From: Microplitis mediator
Taxonomy: Eukaryota; Arthropoda; Insecta; Hymenoptera; Braconidae
Reading direction: 5' to 3'
Length of the DNA: 64,000 nucleotides
NCBI RefSeq assembly: GCF_029852145.1
Contig: NC_079969.1
Coordinates: 13,557,465 to 13,621,464, forward strand
Under the pieces are notes generated by a model, which was not told where the DNA came from, searched no databases, and saw only the letters and a list, made by a program, of their open reading frames with translations. Positions 55,261 through 64,000 of this stretch are shown here, piece by piece. The translations under genes and the position numbers were made by a program. Position 1 is the stretch's first letter. Each line of letters opens with the position of its first letter.

Positions 55261-56106
55261 TCATGTTTCATGCTCTTCAAGAGAAGGTGCATGAACTACG
55301 AAATCATCTAAGTAGATTAATAGTTCTACACCCTTAAGACCACTAAGGGTGAAATCCATCATACGTTGGAAAATTGCTGAAGTATTTTCTAATCCGAATG
55401 GCATGCAGCAATATTCCCAATGTCCGTCTGGAGTCAAGAAAACTTTTTTTCTCGCACTTGTAGGCTCTATAGGTACTTGGTGATAACCACTTGCAAGGTC
55501 AAACACACTAAAGTATTTGGATCCACTCAGTTGATCCAATATATCGATAATTAAAGGTAAACGATAAGCGTCGCCTATGGTGATCTTATTTAAGCGACGA
55601 AAATCGATTACCATATGCCACTTTTTATTAACTTTTGCGTCCGTTTTCTTTGGAACAATCCATAAAGGTGAATTATATGGAGATTTTGATTTACAAATAA
55701 TACCTTGTTTTTCCAGATTTTCTACTTGTATTTTTATCTCTTCGCGATGTTCTTCTAGAAATCTGTACTGTTTAATCCGTACGGGTTTCTCAGTCATTGT
55801 TTTGATTTTACAGGTGAAATTTTTGGAACGTCCGAGTTGATCACCTGGTAAGTGGAACACGTCATGATTTTTTAGGACTAGTTCATACACTTGTTTTCGG
55901 TGTCTCCGATAAAGATAATCCAGGGGAATCTTTTCAAGTATCATTTGAATTCTCTGCTTCCTAGGATACTTCTTCCCGGGAAGAGGTTGATAATCTTCAT
56001 CGATTTCTAAGTCATCTAAGGAGCTCGTTTGATCAAAGTCGATTTCTTCCAGGTGTTGTGGAGGGATCTCAATTTCTTTTGCCTCTGTGTTGAGGTCACC
56101 ATACAC
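55261..56106 (-). pseudogene. Ty3/gypsy reverse transcriptase
   Basis: Copies element RNA into DNA in active relatives. Blocks: KKYPRKQRIQMILEKIPL, PVRIKQYRF, LEKQGIICKSKSPYNSPLW, WHMVIDFRRLNKIT, FSVFDLASGYHQVPI and the catalytic LIYLDDFVVH, all typical of Ty3/gypsy RT. The catalytic Asp pair is intact. The frame ends at a stop at 55261 shortly after the fifth block and continues in phase towards 55194. Upstream the protease is in another frame, so a frameshift lies near 56100-56210. Confidence 0.92.
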
Positions 56107-56213
56107 ATGGCATATCCACCTTCGACAGCTACAGCTGCTTCTCCCAAAAGTAGGCCATCAGGTAGATCTACTCTCGGAAGATACCCATGTCTCCATAATA
56201 AGGAAGTCATTGC

Positions 56214-56500
56214 CTAAGATACCTCCTCCTTTGAACGGAAGGCAATCTTCGCTGGCTTGAAATCGAACCATAAAACCAAAAATTTCAGATCGGCAGTGCC
56301 CATTGTAATTACTGAATTACCATTCAATCCTTTGAGTCGAATGGAATTTAGACGATTTATCCGTGTCTCAGGTTTTGACACGGAAGCATTTATAATCGAA
56401 GCGTCTCCTCCAGTATCCACCAAAAATCATTGTATCTCGCCGAGAAGCGCGCGACAAGCTACATCAATTTTTGGTCCAGTACCAAGAGCGAGGATCAGAC
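56214..56500 (-). pseudogene. Ty3/gypsy aspartic protease
   Basis: VDTGGDASII gives the D-T-G active site of retroviral-type proteases, followed by RINRLNSIRLKGLNG and MGTADLKF. A TGA precedes the motif by a few codons (about 56427), where related sequence has a Trp codon; recognisable sequence extends upstream to about 56500. A stop at 56214-56216 separates it from the downstream linker. The gag region that should precede it is absent or unrecognisable before the primer-site-like motif near 56600. Confidence 0.8.
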
Positions 56501-57140
56501 GATCCGTTGAATCGTTTTTTTAATGTAAATGTATAATGAAAACCGGTTTTCTACAATTTGCAACGAAGACGCGAATGAATCCGGTAAGATGTATGTGGTA
56601 ACCCACGTGTAATAAAAATTATAAATAATAATAATAAATACGACTCAAAATAATAAATAATTATAAATCGAATAATAGTGTGCCTGAACCAGCCCCTCAG
56701 GCTGGGTTAGTGCACGAGAACGCCAGCCCGTTTTTACAAAACGGACAAAAATAATAACGAATCAGGGGAGAGATTACGGGACCAAATTTCGAGCGAGAAT
56801 GTATGTACTAAGCGGAAAGACAACCAAATAAATATAATAAATAAAAATAATAAGGAATAAATATTACTAAAATATATCGAGGAAATAAACAAACAAATCT
56901 TGGCTATTACTGGAATCCTTCATTCATATTATTGAATTTAAACATATTTATAAATATAAATCCAACAAAATATTACAATACCAAAAATAATTTACTAAAC
57001 ATTAATTCTTGATAATAAATTCAAACAAATTATAACATGCTCATCACAGTCAAATAATAATAATCAAAATCAAATCAATTAAATTATCCACTGGGGAATA
57101 AAATTACGAATTACAAATTTTACTCTTTCAACTCAATATA

Positions 57141-59421
57141 AAAGGCCCTAGGGGTATAAGCATGGTGAATTTGCCCCCGAAAGGTATCGGCTTGATACTG
57201 CGGGGATTTTTAGATACTAATAAGATATTAAGATCCTGAGAGTTTCAGCTTTTGAAACCAATCGGTCTTCGAGAAAAAGCCAAATATGTAAAAATCAGAT
57301 GAAATGAATATTCTTAGAGACTATTTTATCGATTGACTTATACTCGGGATATGTTTTGGGGGTCGATAGTAGCTCATCGGAAAAAAATTGGGAGCTTGAT
57401 CGGTCGACAACAACCTCGAAAAAAATGACTTTTTAGTTCTAATTTCGACTTTTCACGATGTTACGGTTCTGGTACAATTATGAAATAATTTTTTTTTTGG
57501 ATTCCTCATCCAATTTCCTATAGACTTAAGTGCTTTTAAAATTTTTAAAAAAGGTACGCCATATAGAAAAAAAAAAATAAAAACCACTTTTTAAGCAAAT
57601 ATTTACTTTATTTACATGTTTAAAGTGTGAATCATTATTTTTCTAGTTTGTATATGTTCTTGAATGTTATTTGCAAAAATAATCTCTGCATCAGCAGTTA
57701 AATTTTGTCATATCATATAATATCAACTAAAATATTATAAACATTATACACATATAAAACAGGAAATAGATTTTAGTTTGTAAGTTATAAATACATAACA
57801 ACAAATGAAAGATATACTTGAGGAAAAAAATGTATAATCATATTTTATCAGTCTTCATCACTATCCTCTTCAATCACAGGTGAAATACTGTCTCTATCAA
57901 ATAATTTGCTAAGTATTTCAGCAGGCCTTAAATGCTTGGTCGAATATCTCCCGTGTGATAAATAGTAAACAACAGCAGCAACATGAGAGCAACATCCAAT
58001 TGTTCTCAGACCATTTACACACTCACAACTATGCCTCAATATGCTTTTTGGACCAATAGCATTTTTTTTTATACTCAATAAAACATCTATAAACCTTTCT
58101 ATTAATATGTCTGGATTGAACTTGAATTTTGAGTATATTTGACTGTTCTTTCACATATTGAATAGTGAGATTACCTGCTTCATCATGCATTTCTGCTAAA
58201 TAGGAAACAGCCTGTTTCAATATGTATAGTAAGCGTCTTACTTCCGACTCAGAGTTTTTGGATGAAGTCATTGAAACAATGAAATCGCAAAATAATGTAG
58301 TAAATACGTTAGCTGAAGACGTTCAAAAAAATGGCTGGCAGCGAAAAAAATTGCCGTTTCAAACAATTTCATCTGAAACTCTTGAAGACTTTCCAGAAAT
58401 GACAGAAAGTGATCTGCGTATTTTTTTCACTGGTTCCTATCAATTGAAACAGGCTGTTTACTATTTAGCAGAAATGCTTGATGAAACAGGTAATCTCACT
58501 ATTCAATATGTGAAAGAATAGTCAAATATACTCAAAATTCAAATTCAATCCAGAGTCTGAGAACAATTGGATGTTGCTCTCATGTTGCTGCTGTTGTTTA
58601 CTATTGATCACACGGGAGATATTTGACCAAGATTTTAAGGCCTGCTGAAATACTTAGCAAATTATTTGATAGAGACAGTATTTCACCTGTGATTGAAGAG
58701 GATAGTGATAAAGACTGATAAAATATGATTATACATTTTTTTCCTCAAGTATATCTTTCATTTGTTGTTATGTATTTATAATTTACAAACTAAAATCTAT
58801 TTCCTGTTTTATATGTGTATAATTTTTATAATATTTTAGTTGATATTATATGATATGACAAAATTTAACTGCTGATGCAGAAATTATTTTTGCAAATAAC
58901 ATTTAAGAACATATACAAACTAGAAAAATAATGATTCACACTTTAAACATGTAAATAAAGTAAATATTTGCTTAAAAAGTGGTTTTTATTTTTTTTTTCT
59001 ATATGGCGTACCTTTTTTAAAAATTTTAAAAGCACTTAAGTCTATAGGAAATTGGATGAGGAATCCAAAACAAAATTATTTCATAATTGTACCAGAACCG
59101 TAACATCGTGAAAAGTCGAAATTAAAATTAAAAAATCATTTTTTTCGAGGTTGTTGTCGACCGATCAAGCTCCCAATTTTTTTCCGAGGAGCTACTATCG
59201 ACCCCCAAAACATCCCGAGTATAAGTCAATCGATAAAATAGTCTCTGAGAATATTCATTTCATCTGATTTTTACATATTTGGCTTTTTCTCGAAGACCGA
59301 TTGGTTTCAAAAGCTGAAACTCTCAGGATCTTAATATCTTATTAGTACCTAAAAATCCCCGCAGTATCAAACCGATACCTTTCGGGGGCAAATTCACCAT
59401 GCTTATACCCCTAGGGCCTTT
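57141..59421. mobile_element. near-palindromic transposon derivative, ~2.3 kb, TIR GGCCCTAGGGGTATAAGC
   Basis: Arms 57141-58222 and 58444-59421 are inverted copies with few differences, apart from about 100 bp missing from the right arm. The tips are AAAGGCCCTAGGGGTATAAG and its inverse. The unpaired middle (58223-58443) and the inner arms hold a transposase C-terminal fragment. The LTR at 24610 lacks it. The target duplication is unclear because the flanks (ATATAAA) are repetitive. Confidence 0.85.
57848..58521. pseudogene. transposase C-terminal fragments with SWIM-type zinc motif
   Basis: On the - strand (58078-57848) the product holds CECVNGLRTIGCCSHVAAV, a C-x-C...C-x-H pattern of SWIM zinc domains, then YLSHGRYS, PAEILSKLF and an acidic tail (EEDSDED). 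The + strand middle (58222-58521) holds an upstream piece (DLRIFFTGSYQLKQAVYYLAEM), also present in inverse form on the - strand. Such SWIM ends occur in several insect and cnidarian DNA transposases. The catalytic domain is missing, so the family is open. Confidence 0.6.
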
Positions 59422-60123
59422 ATATAAATAAAAATACTAATCTTTTCTCTATTTTAAATTATTCACTCTGGGGAGAGATGGACGCGGGAACTCAAAATGT
59501 ATTTGGCAACACTGGGTTACATACCATCAAATGACAAAATAATTTTGAACCCAGAGAAATCATGCGTTTTTTTTTCTATATTAATACAAAGAACCAAGTA
59601 CGCTATCCTTGTCTAATCTTTTAAGGAATTTATTCGACGCGTCTACGCACGTATACCAAACTCTGGGACATACGCCGAATATACTCAACTTATTATTATA
59701 AATAACTCAGGTCCAATTACTAAACAATTAAATATCGCGATCGACTCTACCAAGGGTCCAGCGATAGCCGATGCAACAAATGATAAAACAATTGACTTAC
59801 CGGCGTTGATAATAATTTACTTTGGGAATCTTTCAAAAATAAACAATATGCAAACTATATACTTTTAATTTAATATAACTCAATATTAGTTATCACCAAA
59901 TTGACGTTCTTTAATATTTTAATTACTTTCATTACGGCAACTGGGCCAGAAAAGTTGTACTTAAAAATCGCGGACAACAACATGTCCTACCTTTACAATA
60001 GCCTGGTCTTCTCTAATTAATTTTCACGCGTCAGTTTTCCGAGGGATCGGTATCACTCACGTGTTATCCCCTCTAATGACCTCAGACCCGAAATTATCAA
60101 TTAAAATAAAATATTTAAACATA

Positions 60124-62141
60124 CACTGGTCACAGAAATTAAGAGATAGAAAAAAAATCCAAAATTTTTAGGTGATTTTCAACATGCTGTAACTCGGTGA
60201 AAAATGGTCGTATAAAAAAACTAAAAAAAGCAAATTGTAGCCTCAAGTTTCTAGTTTTCAGATCTGAACCTCAAAATTTTTTATCATGTACGGTTCCGGA
60301 GTAATCATAAGAAAACCAACGAAAAAAAAATTTTCAAAATTTTTGCTGGTCTTTCAATACCTCTATGGGCGACAATAAATTTTTTTGAATAATCCGACTG
60401 TCTGACTTTTCTCGGAAATTTTATGCCCTTTAATTTGGTGGCCTTAAAAAGTCTCTACGACGATTTGGCGCCGAGTTATCATTGATCAAAGCAAAAAAGT
60501 CCATTTTGGCTTTGATAATCAATAACTCCGGATGCATTAGTCGTACAGAGAATAGAAGCAGGGTTTTGAAAACTGGAAAACATTCTCTATAAGGCAAAAT
60601 TCGTAGCATTTGATAGAAAAATTTTTTTTAAAGCGATATTGTTTGGTAAAAAACAGGTCAAAATTCACAAATTTAAGGATATTCGGAAATCTTGCTATAA
60701 CTTTGGATATAACGGATGAACAAAGGATATCTTCGACTTTTTTCCAACCTCAAAGTGCCCTGAAAAAACCCTGAAAATTTCAAATCGCTGCGATTTTTCT
60801 TTCTTAGTGCCCCGAAGCTTTAAATTTATCGATTTTGTCAAAAATCACCATAATTGGTAGTCTCTCGGTTTTTGTTCATTTTTTCGATTTGAAAATGGTT
60901 TTTTTACCGATAATCTTCATTTCTTTGATCAAAAAGATCGATTATCGAAAAAATTGAAAAAAAAAAAAATTTTTGAAAAAAATTTTTTTTTTTTCAAAAT
61001 TTTTTTTTTCAAAAATTTTTTTTTTTCAAAAATTTTTTTTTTGTTGTATCTACAATGATTTATCATTGTCAAAAAAAATTCCTAAAATTTTTTTTACCGC
61101 CGGCATTAGAGTTACCTAAAGGGTATGTTTATTAAGTTGACATTTGAAGCAGATGCAGTTACAGCGGTAAAAAAAATTTTAGGAATTTTTTTTGACAATG
61201 ATAAATCATTGTAGATACAACAAAAAAAAAATTTTTGAAAAAAGAAAATTTTTGAAAAAAAAAATTTTGAAAAAAAAAATTTTTCAATCAAAATTTTTTT
61301 GTTTTTCAATTTTTTTCGATAATCGATCTTTTTGATCAAAGAAATGAAGATTATTGGTAAAATAACCATTTTCAAATCGAAAAAATGAACAAAAACCGAG
61401 AAACTACCGATTATGGTGTTTTTTGACAAAATCGATAAATTTAAAGCTTCGGGGCACTAAGAAAGAAGAATCGCAGCGATTTGAAATTTTTAGGGTTTTT
61501 TCAGGACACTTTGAGGTTGGAAAAAAGTCGAAGATATCCTTTGTTCATCCGTTATATCCAAAGTTATAGCAAGATTTCCGAATATCCTTAAATTTGTGAA
61601 TTTTGACCTGTTTTTTACCAAACAATATCGCTTTAAAAAAAATTTTTCTATCAAATGCTACTAATTTTGCCTTATAGAGAATGTTTTCCAGTTTTCATAA
61701 CCCTGCTTCTATTCTCTGTACGACTAATGCATCCGGAGTTATTGATTATCAAAGCCAAAATGGACTTTTTTGCTTTGATCAATGATAACTCGGCGCCAAA
61801 TCGTCGTAGAGACTTTTTAAAGGCCACCAAATTAAAGGGCATAAAATTTCCGAGAAAAGTCAGACAGTCGGATTATTCAAAAAAATTTATTGTCGCCCAT
61901 AGAGGTATTGAAAGACCAGCAAAAATTTTGAAAATTTTTTTTTCGTTGGTTTTCTTATGATTACTCCGGAACCGTACATGATAAAAAATTTTGAGGTCCA
62001 GATCTGAAAACTAGAAACTTGAGGCTACAATTTGCTTTTTTTAGTTTTTTTATACGACCATTTTTCACCGAGTTACAGCATGTTGAAAATCACCTAAAAA
62101 TTTCGGATTTTTTTTCTATCCCTTAATTTCTGTGACCAGTG
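60124..62141. mobile_element. giant near-palindrome with TA duplication, 2018 bp, Tc/mariner-type MITE
   Basis: Arms 60124-61100 and 61164-62141 (977 and 978 bp) are inverted copies with sparse differences around a 63-bp spacer. Ends are CACTGGTCACAGAAATTAAG and its inverse. TA flanks at 60122-60123 and 62142-62143, and the empty site ACATATTACCC is preserved in the LTR at 24610-26292. TA duplication fits the Tc1/mariner superfamily. No transposase frame remains; the poly-A/T tracts near the centre yield spurious frames. Confidence 0.9.
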
Positions 62142-62609
62142 TATTACCCGACCTCAGTTATATGATAATTATAAATTAAATAATGTTATTCATCAATATT
62201 TATAAACATGATAATAATTAACCCTTTAAACAATAAAATAATAATTATTTCAGTGCACCGCGTGGCGGGAGGGATTTATTGATTTTTATCCCCACTTTAT
62301 CGACTTACTCTCCCTTCGGTCGATACTATTATACAATATATACGCGCACGTGTGCTACTAACTGAAATGAAAGGATCGATTAAGTACATAAAATTCAAAA
62401 TAATTATCAAAACATAAACATAATGAAAAATAATTACAATAAATCATAAATAAATCATAATTAAATAATTAATTAAAATAATCGAAATACTTAAATGATA
62501 AAACGTTATAATACTTAAATGCGCTTTATTAGCTAGGAGGTGTTGTTAAACTCACGGTGAGATGGAAAAGCGCGCACAGCGATTCACGTTTCAATCGCTA
62601 CGTGACAAA

Positions 62610-62893
62610 TGGAATCGATCGGGTTGGTCGGTTCTTAAGAACAAGGGTATTTCAATAGAATGAGATACCTGCATTCTCTTTTCTGAAAAATTCGTTACCG
62701 AGAATGCTGTGGTAGCTTTAAGGGAAATCTGGTACTACATAAAAGAAGATTTTAATACCGAATATTTTTTTATTTATACTGCCGATGACAGGCATGGTAC
62801 TAGAAGCAAAACCTCCAACTTGACCCAGATCTTTGGCTAAAAATTTCGTATCTTCTCCCAAAGCTTCGAGGCAAATTAGATTAAGTTTAGAAC
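62610..62893 (-). pseudogene. retrotransposon protease remnant, downstream part
   Basis: On the - strand an open frame (LNLICLEALGEDTK, then STMPVIGSINKKIFG) runs from 62885 to a TAA near 62720. Its upstream part, including the D-S-G-S-D active-site motif (plus 63925-63939), lies beyond the hAT-like palindrome. The layout resembles retroviral-type aspartic proteases. It belongs to another retroelement than the one at 51690-62607, whose 5' LTR ends at 62607. Confidence 0.5.
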
Positions 62894-63924
62894 TAGGGGA
62901 CTGCGAATAATAATATCAATATTCGATTTGAAATCCGAATAGAATAATTCGAATATTCGAATTATTCGAAAGTTCCCGAATAATTCGAAAAAATTCGAAT
63001 AATTCGGAAATTTTCGAATAATTCGGAAGGTTTCAAATTATTCGGAAATTTTCGAATAATTAGAGCATAGTTCGAACAATTCGCGAATTATCGAAATATC
63101 ATTGGATTTTCTATTGTTTCCAATTTGAATTCCATTACATCGTGTATCAAATATTTTACTGACAAATAGTATACTTTTTGATTAAAAATAAATTACCAGG
63201 AGAAAATAATTGCTCAATTTCAATGTATGTTCATCTCTGGCAGTAACATAAAAAATCTAGATACTATTATTGGCAAGAAATCTTTTCAATTCATTTTGGT
63301 TTTTATAATTATTAATATCCGTTTGAAAAAAAATAAATAAGAAAAAGGTTACACATGAGATATTTTTAAATTCTCTATCAAAAAAACTTGGAGAAATTAA
63401 TTTCAAAAATTTTAAAATATTGCATGTGTAACCTTTTTCTTATTTATTTTTTTTCAAACGGAAATTAATAATTATAAAAACCAAAACGAATTGAAAAGAT
63501 GTCTTGCCAATAATAGTATCTAGATTTTTTATGTTACTGACAGAGATGAACATACATTGAAATTGAGCAATTATTTTCTCCTGGTAATTTATTTTGAATC
63601 AAAAAGTATACTATTCGTCAGTAAAATATTTGATACACGATGTAATGGAATTCAAATTGGAAACAATAGAAAATCCAGTGATATTTCGATAATTTGCGAA
63701 TTGTTCGAACTATTCGCGAATTATTCGAAATTTTCCGAATTATTTGAAAATTTCCGAATTATTTGAAATTTTTCGAACTATTCGAAATTTTTCGAATTAG
63801 TCGAAATTTTTCGAATTATTTGTGAATTTTCGAATTATTCGAGAAATTTCGAATTAGTCGAAATTTTTCGAATAATTTGTGAACTTTCGAATTATTCGAT
63901 TCGAACGATATTCGCACACCCCTA
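62894..63924. mobile_element. hAT-like foldback MITE, 1031 bp
   Basis: Ends TAGGGGACTGCGAATA and the inverse of TAGGGGTGTGCGAATA. Arms 62894-63357 and 63423-63924 are inverted copies; the outer thirds are made of degenerate ATTCGAA-type words. Flanks TTTAGAAC (62886-62893) and GTCAGAAC (63925-63932) match at 6 of 8, as expected for an aged 8-bp hAT duplication. Confidence 0.75.
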
Positions 63925-64000
63925 GTCAGAACCGGAGTCCAAGAGAGCTTCACACGCGCCGTTAAGAAGGAGGGGTGATCTCATCCAGACTATTGGTCCT
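63925..64000 (-). pseudogene. retrotransposon protease remnant, active-site part, truncated by the window
   Basis: The - strand reads LLNGACEALLDSGSD in the frame that continues at 62885. LLDSGSD is the classic active-site stretch of retrotransposon proteases. The rest of the gene lies beyond the window end. Confidence 0.55.

Larger units (their letters stand above)
51690..62607 (-). mobile_element. decayed Ty3/gypsy retrotransposon, - strand, with interrupted 5' LTR
   Basis: Reading leftwards: 5' LTR (62607-56608, carrying two insertions), primer-site-like motif (about 56605-56590), protease, RT, RNase H, long linker, integrase. The 3' end and 3' LTR are missing; the element stops near 51690 at a segment ending in TGTTCCAAAATCC (- strand). 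RT, RNase H, linker and integrase frames are in phase with one another despite several stops, so the ancestral pol was one long frame. Gag is not recognisable. The order RT-RNase H-integrase defines Ty3/gypsy. Confidence 0.85.
56608..62607 (-). repeat. 5' LTR of the Ty3/gypsy element, split by two insertions
   Basis: Pieces 56608-57140, 59422-60123 and 62142-62607 join to about 1.7 kb and align with the uninterrupted copy at 24610-26292, including the TGTCACGTAG start and ACA end (- strand). Both insertions are near-palindromes absent from the other copy, so they arrived after the two LTRs diverged. Confidence 0.85.

Noticed and set aside
61112..61960. Open frames inside the 60124-62141 palindrome
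   Set aside because: AT homopolymer tracts and the inverted arms produce them on both strands; no protein motif is seen.

Overview
This is AT-rich eukaryotic DNA, very probably from an insect. Short introns with GT..AG junctions, insect-type transposons, satellites and microsatellites support this. The style (dense MITEs, tRNA-like units, a Polinton, CMC-like and DUF4817-type transposases) would fit a parasitoid wasp, but that is inference; no host housekeeping gene fixes the species. Nearly everything recognisable is mobile or repetitive DNA. There is one 100-base assembly gap (35078-35177).

Layout. 1-6560: AT-rich DNA with an LTR-like segment whose 3' end is near 3987, followed by a primer-site-like motif and a decayed RNase H domain. 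6.7-11.5 kb: a 65-bp satellite, split by a 5'-truncated non-LTR retrotransposon. 11.6-14.4 kb: a decayed cut-and-paste transposase of the CMC/Plavaka-like type. 15-24 kb: minisatellites, foldback elements, a small two-exon gene fragment (20513-21712) with a MITE in its intron, and a broken DUF4817-type Tc/mariner transposase. 24.6-30.5 kb: an LTR, more MITEs, and two exon-like fragments.

30661-49711 is the centrepiece: a 19,051-bp Polinton/Maverick, a virus-like DNA transposon. It has 70-bp terminal inverted repeats starting AG and ending CT, flanked by a perfect 6-bp target duplication (CATTAG). It carries protein-primed DNA polymerase B, FtsK/A32-like packaging ATPase, retroviral-type integrase, adenain-like protease, penton-like minor capsid protein, double-jelly-roll-type major capsid protein, a pVI-like basic protein holding an adenain-type cleavage motif, and several Polinton proteins of unknown function, including two paralogues. 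Most genes lie on the + strand and are packed with 0-16 bp gaps or overlaps. PolB, ATPase, integrase and the major capsid C-terminus carry lesions, so this copy looks immobile. The element sits inside an exon: the interrupted frame resumes exactly after the right target duplication and then meets a consensus splice donor.

50-64 kb: a piggyBac-type MITE, a minisatellite, and a decayed Ty3/gypsy retrotransposon on the - strand (protease, RT, RNase H, an unusually long acidic linker, integrase). Its ~1.7-kb 5' LTR is interrupted by two ~2-kb near-palindromic elements; the LTR at 24610-26292 serves as the empty-site reference. A third large palindrome (62894-63924, hAT-like) splits another retrotransposon protease frame. 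Domain names come from motif recognition by eye; no database search was run.
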